DNA from: Henriciella sp.
GTDB lineage: Bacteria; Pseudomonadota; Alphaproteobacteria; Caulobacterales; Hyphomonadaceae
Direction of reading: 5' to 3'
Length of the DNA stretch: 64,000 nucleotides
Assembly: GCA_013213785.1 (NCBI GenBank)
Contig: JABSPZ010000009.1
Location: 186,001-250,000 of the forward strand
Position numbers and translations under genes: made by a program. The notes below the pieces were generated by a model. The model was not told the origin of the DNA. It was given only the letters and a program-made list of their open reading frames with translations, and searched no databases. Position 1 is the first letter of the stretch, and the number at the start of each line of letters is the position of its first letter. Positions 47,322 to 55,788 of this stretch are shown one piece after another.

Positions 47322-47938
47322 CCGGGTTTGAAGGGGCGACTCTCGCCATCGATCTGCTCAACATTACGCTGCTCACGATCCTGTTTGTAGTCGCGATAGC
47401 GATTGCGCGTCTGCGCAGCCTATTCGCGATTGTCATGCTTTCCGGGATTTACTCTCTCGTTTCTGCAACTTGGTTTGTCGCGCTCGATGCCGTCGACGTC
47501 GCCTTTACAGAAGCTGCTGTCGGCGCCGGCATTTCGACGGCGCTCTTCCTGGGCGCGATGGTTTTGACCTCACGTACGGCAAAAGCCGAAAAGGGCGCGG
47601 CGCGGATTGTTCCGCTTCTGGTTGTCATCGCAACGGGCGCGATCCTGATCTATGCGACTATAGACCTTCCAGGATTTGGTGACCCAACATCACCCGCCAA
47701 TACTGGCGTTGGCGTAGAATTCATTGAGCGGACTTATCCAGAAATTGCGATCCCGAACATCGTGACCGCCGTGCTCGCGAGCTATCGAGGCTTCGATACG
47801 CTTGGCGAAGTCGGCGTAGTGTTCGCGGCGGGCCTTGCCGTTTCTCTATTGCTTGGCTTTGGCGAACGCTCACTTGGCGCAAGTGTGCGCGAGGAAGATC
47901 GTTTGAACGCGCTTAAGAAAGACGAGGAGAAGTCATGA
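47318..47938 (+). CDS. DUF4040/MrpA C-terminal-like subunit (MbhD-MbhE fusion)
   Basis: 206 residues, about six helices. The first part (1-90) is DUF4040/MbhD-like, with AVDVAFTEAAVGAGISTALFL; the second (about 125-190) contains NIVTAVLASYRGFDTLGE, the end of MrpA and MbhE. Together they equal the C-terminal part of MrpA without the NuoL-like domain. In MBH hydrogenases this is two genes, here fused. Overlaps as ATGA at both ends. Confidence 0.9.
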   Translation: MTGFEGATLAIDLLNITLLTILFVVAIAIARLRSLFAIVMLSGIYSLVSATWFVALDAVDVAFTEAAVGAGISTALFLGAMVLTSRTAKAEKGAARIVPLLVVIATGAILIYATIDLPGFGDPTSPANTGVGVEFIERTYPEIAIPNIVTAVLASYRGFDTLGEVGVVFAAGLAVSLLLGFGERSLGASVREEDRLNALKKDEEKS

Positions 47939-48387
47939 AGGGTGACCATCACGTCATTCTCCGCGTTGTCGCGAAAGCCTTGATTCCGATCATCGCTTTG
48001 TACGGTTTCTATGTTCACTTTCACGGTGAATACAGCCCAGGTGGTGGCTTCCAAGCTGGTGTCATCTTGGCGGTTTGTGTGATCCTGTATTCCCTCATTT
48101 TCGGTATCGCGCCGACCATGCGCGCGATCACACCCGGCTTTGCGCGTTTCATCGCAGGCCTTGGGTTTATCATTTATGTTGGCGTTGGTTTTTGGGCGCT
48201 CGCCATGGGCGGGAACTTCCTGGACTATGATGCCTTGTTCCGGGAGGAGCCCGGCGGGCATTTGGGGCAGCATACCGGTATCATCGTGATCGAAATCGGC
48301 GTTCTTTTCGCCGTTGCAGGTTCCATGGTGACCATCTTTTACGCCTTTGCTGGACGTGTCAGCGAAATCCGAGATGAGGACTGGTAG
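47935..48387 (+). CDS. mnhB: Mrp-type antiporter subunit B
   Basis: 150 residues, four helices. FYVHFHGEYSPGGGFQAGVI is the MnhB signature. It follows the DUF4040 gene with an ATGA overlap and precedes the NuoK-like gene by two bases. Confidence 0.94.
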   Translation: MKGDHHVILRVVAKALIPIIALYGFYVHFHGEYSPGGGFQAGVILAVCVILYSLIFGIAPTMRAITPGFARFIAGLGFIIYVGVGFWALAMGGNFLDYDALFREEPGGHLGQHTGIIVIEIGVLFAVAGSMVTIFYAFAGRVSEIRDEDW

Positions 48388-48389
48388 AC

Positions 48390-48941
48390 ATGCTGGAATT
48401 CATTCTCGAACGCGGAAACTACTGGGCGATTATTGGCTTGATGATGATCGGCCTCTACATCGCATTTGCCTCAACAAACCTGATTAAACGATTGATTGGA
48501 TTGGGTCTTTTTCAAACTTCAATCATTCTGTTCTATATCTCTCTGTCCCGGATTGATGGCGGCACTGCGCCGATCCTCTTTGGGAAGGATTACAAGAAAG
48601 ACAAAGGCCACGGCGATGGCGATGGCTATGGCGACGCCGGAGAGCATGCAGGCGACGCCGCTGAACATGGTGCGCACGCAGCTGATGCCGCTTATGGCGC
48701 GGCCAAGGCCTATGGCGAGGCCGGCATGGCAAACGTTTACTCCAATCCATTGCCGCACGTCTTGATGCTTACAGCGATCGTGGTTGGCGTTGCGACTTTG
48801 GCCGTCGGATTGGCGATTATTGTTCGAATTCGCGAAGCTTATGGCACGGTCGAGGCTGATGAAATTCGCGCGATGGATCTAGAAGTCGCGATTGCTGAAG
48901 CTGCGGCGGATGCTGAGCAACGTAAGGCAGGGGCGGCATGA
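48390..48941 (+). CDS. mnhC: Mrp-type subunit C (NuoK-like) with His/Asp-rich insert
   Basis: 183 residues, longer than the usual 100-120. Three helices as in NuoK: TM1 about 11-28, TM2 about 37-53 and TM3 about 120-147, with the family segment NPLPHVLMLTAIVVGVA. Between TM2 and TM3 an insert of about 45 residues (66-112) is rich in His, Asp, Gly and Ala. The C-terminal tail is charged. The insert might bind metal or interact with neighbours (inference). Confidence 0.9.
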   Translation: MLEFILERGNYWAIIGLMMIGLYIAFASTNLIKRLIGLGLFQTSIILFYISLSRIDGGTAPILFGKDYKKDKGHGDGDGYGDAGEHAGDAAEHGAHAADAAYGAAKAYGEAGMANVYSNPLPHVLMLTAIVVGVATLAVGLAIIVRIREAYGTVEADEIRAMDLEVAIAEAAADAEQRKAGAA

Positions 48942-50470
48942 TCGAGCTCATTTCCTCTATGGTGCCCGACGCGCTTGCGGCACATGCGCCAGCATTGCTG
49001 ATCGCAATTCCAATGTTGATGGCACCGATTGCGGCCTTCATGCCAAGCGGACGGATCGCTTGGATTTTGAGCATCTTGGCCACCGGGTTCTCGCTGGTCA
49101 TGGCGATCGTGCTCGTATCGCAAGTCCAATCGATTGAAGGCGGCGCTGTGATTTCGTACGCCATGGGTGGTTGGCGTCCGGATGCTGGGATTGAATTCCG
49201 CATTGATGCGTTGAACTCCATGATCTTGCTGCTCGTCAGCACGATTGGCTTCTTAGCTGCGATCTTTAGCTGGCCAACCGTGCTCGCAGAGATCCGCGAA
49301 GCGAAAACAGCGATGTTTTACTCTGCCTATCTCGTTTGCTTCACCGGTTTGGCTGGCGTGGCATCTACGGGCGATGCGTTTAACTTATTCGTCTTCCTCG
49401 AGATCAGTTCTATCGCAACTTACGTGCTCGTCGCCCTCGGTGCGTCACGTGATCGACGCGCTTTGCCGGCTGCGGGCAACTACTTGCTGCTCGGCACGAT
49501 TGGCGCGTCTTTCTTTGTCGTCGGGGTGGGCTTCCTGTACGCGGCCACCGGCACGCTGAACATGGCAGAACTCGCGATCCGTCTGGAGGCGGTTCAAGAC
49601 AACAAAGCTGTGCTTGCAGGCTATGCTTTCATTGTTGTCGGGCTCGGCATCAAGGCGGCGATGTTCCCGCTGCACCAATGGCTGCCAAACGCTTATGCTT
49701 ACAGCCCGAGCTTCGTCACCATGTTCTTGGCGGCGACCGCCACCAAAGTGGCGCTTTACGCGCTGGTGCGCTTCTTGTTCACGGTCTTCGGGCTAGAGTT
49801 CGCATTCGAAGGCTCAACGCTGATATGGATCCTGATGCCCATGGGCATCGCGGCAATGATCGCTTGTTCCTTCCAGGCTGTTTTCCAAACCGATGTGCGT
49901 CGCACCTTGGCATATTCGTCGGTCGCTCAAGTCGGCTACATGCTGCTTGGCATTTCGATCGGAACGGCAGCCGGCGTCTCTGCAGGTCTGTTCCATTTGG
50001 TCAATCACGCGCTGATCAAAGGTGCTCTGTTTATGGCGCTCGCGGGTGTCGTACTGACTTATCAAGGAACATCGCTGCAAGACATGCGCGGCCTCGGGCG
50101 TAGTTCGCCTTGGACCATGACGGCGTTTGCAATTGGCGCAGTCTCGCTGATCGGTGTGCCTCTGACGGCGGGCTTCCAGTCTAAATATGTCCTGGTCACC
50201 GCTTTGTTCGAACATGGTTGGTGGTGGGCTGTCGCTGTTGTGATGTTCTCGAGCTTGCTTGCCGTTGTTTACATGGGGCGGATTTTGGAGGCGGTCTTCT
50301 TCCGAGCGCCAACCAATCCGAACAAACGGCACAAAGAAGCGCCGCTCCTTATTTTGATCCCGCTTTGGATTCTCGCATTGGCCAATATTTGGGTTGGTGT
50401 GCAGGGCGGGTTTGTCGCTGGGCTCGCTGATGGTGCTGCAGCTTCTCTGTTTATTGGAGGCGCATCATGA
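48938..50470 (+). CDS. MrpD/NuoN-like proton-translocating subunit, first copy
   Basis: 510 residues, about fourteen helices. Proton-antiporter fold markers include KAAMFPLHQWLPNAYAYSP with the TM7-type lysine, and LFHLVNHALIKGALFM with the TM12-type lysine/histidine. The product belongs to the MrpD/NuoL/M/N group. Overlaps with both neighbours as ATGA. Confidence 0.93.
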   Translation: MIELISSMVPDALAAHAPALLIAIPMLMAPIAAFMPSGRIAWILSILATGFSLVMAIVLVSQVQSIEGGAVISYAMGGWRPDAGIEFRIDALNSMILLLVSTIGFLAAIFSWPTVLAEIREAKTAMFYSAYLVCFTGLAGVASTGDAFNLFVFLEISSIATYVLVALGASRDRRALPAAGNYLLLGTIGASFFVVGVGFLYAATGTLNMAELAIRLEAVQDNKAVLAGYAFIVVGLGIKAAMFPLHQWLPNAYAYSPSFVTMFLAATATKVALYALVRFLFTVFGLEFAFEGSTLIWILMPMGIAAMIACSFQAVFQTDVRRTLAYSSVAQVGYMLLGISIGTAAGVSAGLFHLVNHALIKGALFMALAGVVLTYQGTSLQDMRGLGRSSPWTMTAFAIGAVSLIGVPLTAGFQSKYVLVTALFEHGWWWAVAVVMFSSLLAVVYMGRILEAVFFRAPTNPNKRHKEAPLLILIPLWILALANIWVGVQGGFVAGLADGAAASLFIGGAS

Positions 50471-51984
50471 GCGGTGAATTCGCTATTGCAGCTGCCCTCA
50501 TTCTCCCGCTGCTGATTGCTGCGGGGATTTGGCTCGTCGGTCGCATCCCAGATTTACGCGAAGGGGTCACGCTGGTCGGGGCCGGGGCGCTGTTCTTTGT
50601 CGCCATCACTATTGCTTTAAGAGTAAGCGCTGGCGAAGCGACTGAGCTCAGCCTTGGTGAAGCTGTTCCGGGACTAGAGTTTGCCTTCCGCGCCGAGCCA
50701 CTCGGCGCCCTCTTTGCGGTGGTTGCGAGCGGGCTCTGGATCGTCAACAGCTTCTATTCAATCGGCTACATGCGCGGAAACCGCGAGCGCAATCAAACGC
50801 GGTTCTATATGTGCTTCGCGATCGCGTTGTTTGGCGCGATGGGTGTTGCCCTGTCGGCGAACTTGTTCACGCTGTTCGTCTTCTATGAAATCCTAACGCT
50901 GTCGACTTATCCATTGGTGGCGCACAAGGGCGATGCGAACGCCCAGCGCGGTGCGCGCATCTATTTGATGACCCTGCTTGGAACTTCGATCGGTTTTCTA
51001 CTGGTCGCGGTCATTTGGACCGGCGCCTTGGCCGGAAGCTTGGACTTTGTGCCAGGCGGATTGCTCCAGCAGGCAGAAGGACTCACTCCTGTGGTTGCGA
51101 GCGCCTTGCTGATCTTGTTTGCCTTCGGGGTTGGTAAAGCGGCACTGATGCCATTCCACTTCTGGCTTCCCAACGCGATGGTTGCGCCGACCCCCGTGTC
51201 TGCGTTGTTGCACGCGGTTGCGGTTGTTAAGGCGGGTGTGTTCACCATTCTCAAAGTCGCGATTTACGTCTTCGGGGAAGAGATTCTCAATGCGACCGCA
51301 TCGCGTGAGTTTATTCTTGGCGTCGCGTGTTTCACAATCGTGGTCGCGTCCTTGGTCGCGATGACTAAAGATAACCTGAAAGCGCGATTGGCCTATTCCA
51401 CGGTGGCCCAGCTAGCCTATGTGACCTGCGGCGCGATGCTCGCAGATCCTGCGGGGTTCATGGGTGGATCGCTGCAGATCGCGGCCCACGCCGTCGGCAA
51501 AATCACCCTCTTCATGTGCGCGGGCGCGATCTATGTCGCAACTGGGAAGCAGAACATCTCCGAGATGAGGGGGCTCGGCAAACGAATGCCGCTCATCTTC
51601 ATCGCTTTCTTGATCGCATCGCTATCGATTATCGGGATACCGCCACTCGCCGGGGATTGGCCGAAATATGAACTGATGCAAGGCGCGGCAGATGCAGGCC
51701 TGGATTATGTTCCATACATCCTGATCATTTCATCGCTGCTCAACATCGCGTACCTGCTGCCGATCCCGATTTTGGCGCTTATGCCACCACCTGGAAGCGG
51801 CGAGCCGGCCCCCTATAAACGCCCAGGCGGCGCGCCAATGCTGACCGTTGCCGCTCCGTGTTTCACGGCACTCTTATGCTTCATCATGTTCTTTACGGTC
51901 GGGCCGATCTCGGACTTCCTTGAACCTGCGACCGGTGAGCGCGTGCCGTCGGCCTATATGACAACAGCAGGGGGTCAGCCATGA
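50467..51984 (+). CDS. MrpD/NuoM-like proton-translocating subunit, second copy
   Basis: 505 residues. The key segment is GKAALMPFHFWLPNAMVA with AVAVVKAGVF nearby, and IAAHAVGKITLFM near the second channel. It is a paralogue of its neighbours, not a duplicate. Overlaps as ATGA. Confidence 0.93.
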   Translation: MSGEFAIAAALILPLLIAAGIWLVGRIPDLREGVTLVGAGALFFVAITIALRVSAGEATELSLGEAVPGLEFAFRAEPLGALFAVVASGLWIVNSFYSIGYMRGNRERNQTRFYMCFAIALFGAMGVALSANLFTLFVFYEILTLSTYPLVAHKGDANAQRGARIYLMTLLGTSIGFLLVAVIWTGALAGSLDFVPGGLLQQAEGLTPVVASALLILFAFGVGKAALMPFHFWLPNAMVAPTPVSALLHAVAVVKAGVFTILKVAIYVFGEEILNATASREFILGVACFTIVVASLVAMTKDNLKARLAYSTVAQLAYVTCGAMLADPAGFMGGSLQIAAHAVGKITLFMCAGAIYVATGKQNISEMRGLGKRMPLIFIAFLIASLSIIGIPPLAGDWPKYELMQGAADAGLDYVPYILIISSLLNIAYLLPIPILALMPPPGSGEPAPYKRPGGAPMLTVAAPCFTALLCFIMFFTVGPISDFLEPATGERVPSAYMTTAGGQP

Positions 51985-52355
51985 ACCTTCCTCCCGAACG
52001 CGACTCTAGTGGACGTTTCGTCAAGCCTGAGCAGGACATGCCGCAGCCAAGCGATCACGACATGCATCCCATGTCGCGTCTACTTTTTGGTTGGGTGAGT
52101 TCACCTCGAACGCCCATGGTTTTGCTCGTGCTGACGCTTGTGATAGCGCTTGGCCTTGTGCTGATCGATTTTGCGGTCAATCGCCACGAGTATCTAGACT
52201 TCGCCAATGCCAATGGTTTCTACGCGATTTGGGGGTTTGTAGCCTTCGCATTGGCCGTGCTCTCGGGCTGGCCGCTTGGAAAGCTCCTTCGCCGCGATGA
52301 AGATTATTATGGTGAAGCAGACACCACCCTACAGGACGTGGAGCAAGACTCATGA
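51981..52355 (+). CDS. two-helix membrane protein in the Mrp operon
   Basis: 124 residues. An N-terminal hydrophilic region (1-45) precedes two helices (about 46-65 and 80-98), then an acidic tail rich in Glu and Asp. I do not recognise a family. Its overlap on both sides (ATGA) marks it as a genuine operon member between two MrpD-like genes. Confidence 0.75.
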   Translation: MNLPPERDSSGRFVKPEQDMPQPSDHDMHPMSRLLFGWVSSPRTPMVLLVLTLVIALGLVLIDFAVNRHEYLDFANANGFYAIWGFVAFALAVLSGWPLGKLLRRDEDYYGEADTTLQDVEQDS

Positions 52356-54130
52356 GCGGCTTGATTGGACAGATCAACCCGGGGCTATTGCTGATCCTGG
52401 TTGGCTTCGCTGGATGCTTGATCCCGGTTCAACGCGTCCGCCAGGCCCTTATGGTGGCGACTCCGGTCGTTGCGATCTTGATGCTCGCCATGGCCGATCG
52501 CGGAACCGATCTCGCGACCGCGTCGGTCATTGGCTTGGATTTGGTGCTCTATAAAGTTGATAGCTTATCCTTTATTTTCGGGCTCGCATTTCTGATTGCG
52601 TCGCTATTGAACGCGATCTACGCGCTCCACACAGACGATAGATTACAGGATGGCATGGCCCTCGCTTATGCTGGCGCCGCGGTCGCTGCGACCTTTGCAG
52701 GCGACTTGATGACCCTGTTCATCTTCTGGGAGATCACCGCGGTTAGCTCCGTCTTCTTGATCCTGCGGGCGGGAACCAAGGCGGCCTACCAGGCGGCCAT
52801 GCGCTATCTCGGCGTGCAGATCTTCTCAGGCGTCCTCCTGTTGGACGGTCTCGCCTATGTCTATAAATCGACGGGCAGCCTGTCGCTCGAGGCCTTTACG
52901 TCCTTCGATCAGCCTGGGGCGAAGCTCATCTTTGCAGCGTTTGCGATCAAAGCGGCCTTCCCATTCCTGCACAATTGGCTTCAGGATGCGTATCCAAAGG
53001 CGACCGTTGTCGGCGCAGTCGTGCTGTCCGCCTTCACCACAAAGCTCGCCGTCTATGCGTTTGCGCGGATGTTCCCAGGCTTTGAAATGCTGATCTGGAT
53101 CGGTGCTGTGATGACAGTCTTCCCGGTCTTCTTCGCGGTCATCGAAAACGATCTGCGCAAAGTTCTGTCTTACTCGCTGAACAACCAGCTTGGCTTCATG
53201 ATTTGCGCAATCGGCATCGGAACGCCGCTCGCGATTAATGGCGCCGCGGCGCACGCCTTTGCGCACATCATCTATAAAGGCCTCTTGTTCATGAGCATGG
53301 GTGCTGTGCTCTACCGGGTCGGAACTGCGAAAGCGAGCGAGCTTGGCGGACTTTACAAGTCGATGCCTTGGACCACGATCTTCTGTATCATTGGCGCCGT
53401 ATCGATCTCTGCCTTCCCGCTCTTCTCTGGTTTTGTGGCAAAGGCCATGACGATGAGCGCCGTCGCAACAGAAGGGTATGTGATCGTCTGGTTGATGCTG
53501 CTGTTTGCGTCTGCCGGTGTGCTGGAGCATTCAGGGATCAAAATCCCGTACTTCACCTTCTTCGGTCATGATAGCGGCATACGCGTCAAAGAGGCGCCGT
53601 TTAATATGCTTCTCGCCATGGGTATGGCGGCGTTTATCTGCATTGCCATTGGCTTGCCGACGATTGGTGGGTTTGGGTATGGCTGGCTCTACAACATGCT
53701 CCCCTGCACTGTCACCGCCCCTGCGGACGTCTGTATGATCTCCGGGAAAGAGATCAAACCATATGCGCCATATACCGTTGATCACGTTCTGACACAGCTG
53801 CAGCTCTTAATGTTCGCTGTACTCGCCTTCATACTGCTCAAACGCTTTGGCCTCTATCCGCCGGAGAAGCCAGGAACCATCCTCGATACCGATTGGGTGC
53901 TCCGCAAACCTGGATACAGCATGGTGAAGTGGGCCGGGACGGTCTGGGGCAAAGCGGGGCCTGCTCTGACGGCGTTCTTTGGACGTATGGGGGCGCGCAC
54001 ATTCGAGAAGATCGAGACGACGTTCAGCCCTCGAGGTGCCTTGGCGCGCGGCCCGCTCACATTGAGCATGGCCATGTGGTCTGCGGTCTTGCTGGGCGTT
54101 GTGATGCTCGTCGTCTTGCTTGCGTCCTAA
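52352..54130 (+). CDS. MrpD/NuoL-like proton-translocating subunit, third copy
   Basis: 592 residues with extra C-terminal helices and a soluble linker, as in NuoL-like members. Key segments are IKAAFPFLHNWLQDAYPKAT and AHAFAHIIYKGLLFMSMG. It ends the operon. The C-terminal part from about 530 carries a helix and a final hydrophobic stretch. Confidence 0.93.
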   Translation: MSGLIGQINPGLLLILVGFAGCLIPVQRVRQALMVATPVVAILMLAMADRGTDLATASVIGLDLVLYKVDSLSFIFGLAFLIASLLNAIYALHTDDRLQDGMALAYAGAAVAATFAGDLMTLFIFWEITAVSSVFLILRAGTKAAYQAAMRYLGVQIFSGVLLLDGLAYVYKSTGSLSLEAFTSFDQPGAKLIFAAFAIKAAFPFLHNWLQDAYPKATVVGAVVLSAFTTKLAVYAFARMFPGFEMLIWIGAVMTVFPVFFAVIENDLRKVLSYSLNNQLGFMICAIGIGTPLAINGAAAHAFAHIIYKGLLFMSMGAVLYRVGTAKASELGGLYKSMPWTTIFCIIGAVSISAFPLFSGFVAKAMTMSAVATEGYVIVWLMLLFASAGVLEHSGIKIPYFTFFGHDSGIRVKEAPFNMLLAMGMAAFICIAIGLPTIGGFGYGWLYNMLPCTVTAPADVCMISGKEIKPYAPYTVDHVLTQLQLLMFAVLAFILLKRFGLYPPEKPGTILDTDWVLRKPGYSMVKWAGTVWGKAGPALTAFFGRMGARTFEKIETTFSPRGALARGPLTLSMAMWSAVLLGVVMLVVLLAS

Positions 54131-54298
54131 TCAGTTTAATCGAGTTACGAACCAAGCAAGTCTTGATGCTTAATTCTGCATCGCGTTCGGTTAATAACTG
54201 AAACAAAGTAGATCTGAATTCTGAATAGTTCTGCAATTTCTCATTTACTACCCTCGTACACAGATCATATATATTTGTCGTTAAAAAGGGGTACGTTA

Positions 54299-54715
54299 AT
54301 GAGTGATAATCTAGACCGCGATGACGTGGCGCCTGCAGCTATACTAGAATATGCGTCAGATATTGTGTCGGCATATGTGAGCAATAACCCAATTCAAAGT
54401 GAAGAACTCCCGAACTTAATTCGAGATGTTCATTCTACGCTTAAAGGACTAAAATCTGCGGGAGGTGCAGTCGCTGCACCAGAGCCAGCCATTCCGATTA
54501 AGAAGTCGATCACCGACGATTTCTTGATTTGTCTAGAAGACGGCAAAAAGTTTAAGTCGTTGAAACGCCACCTTCGGTCCAAGTATGGCATGAGCCCAGA
54601 AGAGTATCGGGAGAAGTGGGGTCTTCCATATGACTATCCAATGGTCGCGCCGAGCTATGCGCGTAAGCGTTCAGCCTTGGCGAAAGAGATGGGCCTCGGA
54701 AAAATTGAGAAATAG
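54299..54715 (+). CDS. MucR/Ros-family transcriptional regulator
   Basis: 138 residues from the ATG at 54299 with AAGGGG upstream; the longer frame adds eight residues. The Ros/MucR domain is ICLEDGKKFKSLKRHL then SPEEYREKWGLP. Of the usual zinc ligands, Cys78 and His91 remain, but the second Cys is Asp81 and the second His is missing (RSKYG), so zinc binding is doubtful, as in some Mesorhizobium homologues. MucR proteins bind AT-rich promoters and bend DNA; the gap upstream is AT-rich, fitting autoregulation. Confidence 0.93.
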   Translation: MSDNLDRDDVAPAAILEYASDIVSAYVSNNPIQSEELPNLIRDVHSTLKGLKSAGGAVAAPEPAIPIKKSITDDFLICLEDGKKFKSLKRHLRSKYGMSPEEYREKWGLPYDYPMVAPSYARKRSALAKEMGLGKIEK

Positions 54716-54804
54716 TTCGTTTTCGAAACAAAAATATTGATTCGAAATCGAAATAAAATTATTTGGTAATATAGATTAAAAAATTATTACATCTGCTCTT
54801 GCCT

Positions 54805-54844
54805 GGTGATTCGAACTGATTCATTCATGACGAATCGAATCACC
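54805..54844. repeat. ten-bp inverted repeat before PAS_5 gene
   Basis: GGTGATTCGA (54805-54814) and TCGAATCACC (54835-54844) are perfect inverted repeats around a 20-base spacer. It sits just before the likely start at 54857 and may be an operator or a 5'-leader hairpin. Confidence 0.5.
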
Positions 54845-54856
54845 ACGGGGGTGGCA

Positions 54857-55357
54857 ATGGTCTACATGTCAACGGATTTTCCGGGACTTACTTTGGCGCA
54901 GGCTGAGCTGATTGAGCATTGGCGCACCTGTTGTCATGGCGGGGCGTTGCCATTCCGAGAGCAGCTTGATCCAGGTCAGATCCGCGCGCATCTATCGGAA
55001 GTCTCGATCGTCGAAATTCATGAGAATCGAGAAGCCCGTTTTCGCCTAGTTGGATCAGGGCTTAGAAAAGTCTTTGGCTGCGATATGCGCGGTCGCAAGA
55101 TTGCAGACTTGGACCAGGGTGTGCTGGAAATGCTATCTCTTGGGCTTGAGCGTTCTTGTGAAGAACAGCGCCCTGTCGTAGGTCTGATTGAGCGCTCATA
55201 TGACACGCATGCTTGGTTACGTTTGCCTCTGCAAGGATCAGAGCATGTGGTTCAAGTCTTATGTCATGATGTGCTGATCCCAAACGCGCGTTTAAAGGGT
55301 GAGTATGACAGTGAGTTCGACATTCACTCCAGTTCCAACCGTAATCTAGCCGCCTGA
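54857..55357 (+). CDS. PAS_5 domain protein
   Basis: 166 residues from the ATG at 54857, with GGGGG five bases upstream; in-frame starts at 54806, 54827 and 54866 are also possible. The domain pattern HWRTCCHGGALPFREQLDP, then VSIVEIHENREARFRLVGSG with FGCDMRGRKIADL, matches PAS_5. These alphaproteobacterial proteins are sensors or adaptors of unknown ligand. It follows the mucR gene on the same strand. Confidence 0.85.
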   Translation: MVYMSTDFPGLTLAQAELIEHWRTCCHGGALPFREQLDPGQIRAHLSEVSIVEIHENREARFRLVGSGLRKVFGCDMRGRKIADLDQGVLEMLSLGLERSCEEQRPVVGLIERSYDTHAWLRLPLQGSEHVVQVLCHDVLIPNARLKGEYDSEFDIHSSSNRNLAA

Positions 55358-55378
55358 TTTTATTGAAGTAAGTGGTCT

Positions 55379-55398
55379 GGAATAGGAAAATATTCCTA
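55379..55398 (+). promoter_or_regulatory. overlapping palindromes before DnaA-like gene
   Basis: GGAATA-N6-TATTCC (55379-55396) and TAGGAA-N4-TTCCTA (55383-55398) overlap. They share TATTCCTA and ATAGGAAAATA with the operator at 13549-13569. The site is 55-74 bases before the GTG at 55453. Confidence 0.45.
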
Positions 55399-55452
55399 CA
55401 CTCAATTCCTGCATGGTAATGTCTCTCCTCCGTGTGGTGAAGGAGTAATGGT

Positions 55453-55788
55453 GTGGGTAGTCAGCAAAGAATCGACAAGAATAATGCGCGGCTGGCGGCA
55501 AGCCTCGTTGGGTATGCTTTAGAAGTAAAAGCCGAAGATATTCTGTTGCCAGAGCGAGGGCGCCGCGAACTCGTACGCGCTCGGCAGATTGCAATGTACT
55601 TAGCGCATGTTGGCATGAGCATGAGCCTTTCGCGGGTTGCATTCGCGTTTGAGCGAGACCGTTCAACCGTCGCGCATGCGTGTCATCGCATCGAGGAAAT
55701 GCGTGACGATGCGAGTTTTGATTCCTGGTTGGAGGCGCTCGAAGAGGGCGTAACGACCTTCGTGCTTATGATGGTTGAGCTGGCATGA
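55453..55788 (+). CDS. small DnaA domain IV-like HTH protein
   Basis: 111 residues from a GTG with AGGAG upstream. The segment ARQIAMYLAHVGMSMSLSRV with RDRSTVAHACHRIEEMRDD matches the DnaA C-terminal DNA-binding domain; the AAA+ ATPase is absent. It probably binds DNA boxes as a regulator or replication modulator. It overlaps the DUF6456 gene by ATGA. Confidence 0.85.
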   Translation: MGSQQRIDKNNARLAASLVGYALEVKAEDILLPERGRRELVRARQIAMYLAHVGMSMSLSRVAFAFERDRSTVAHACHRIEEMRDDASFDSWLEALEEGVTTFVLMMVELA

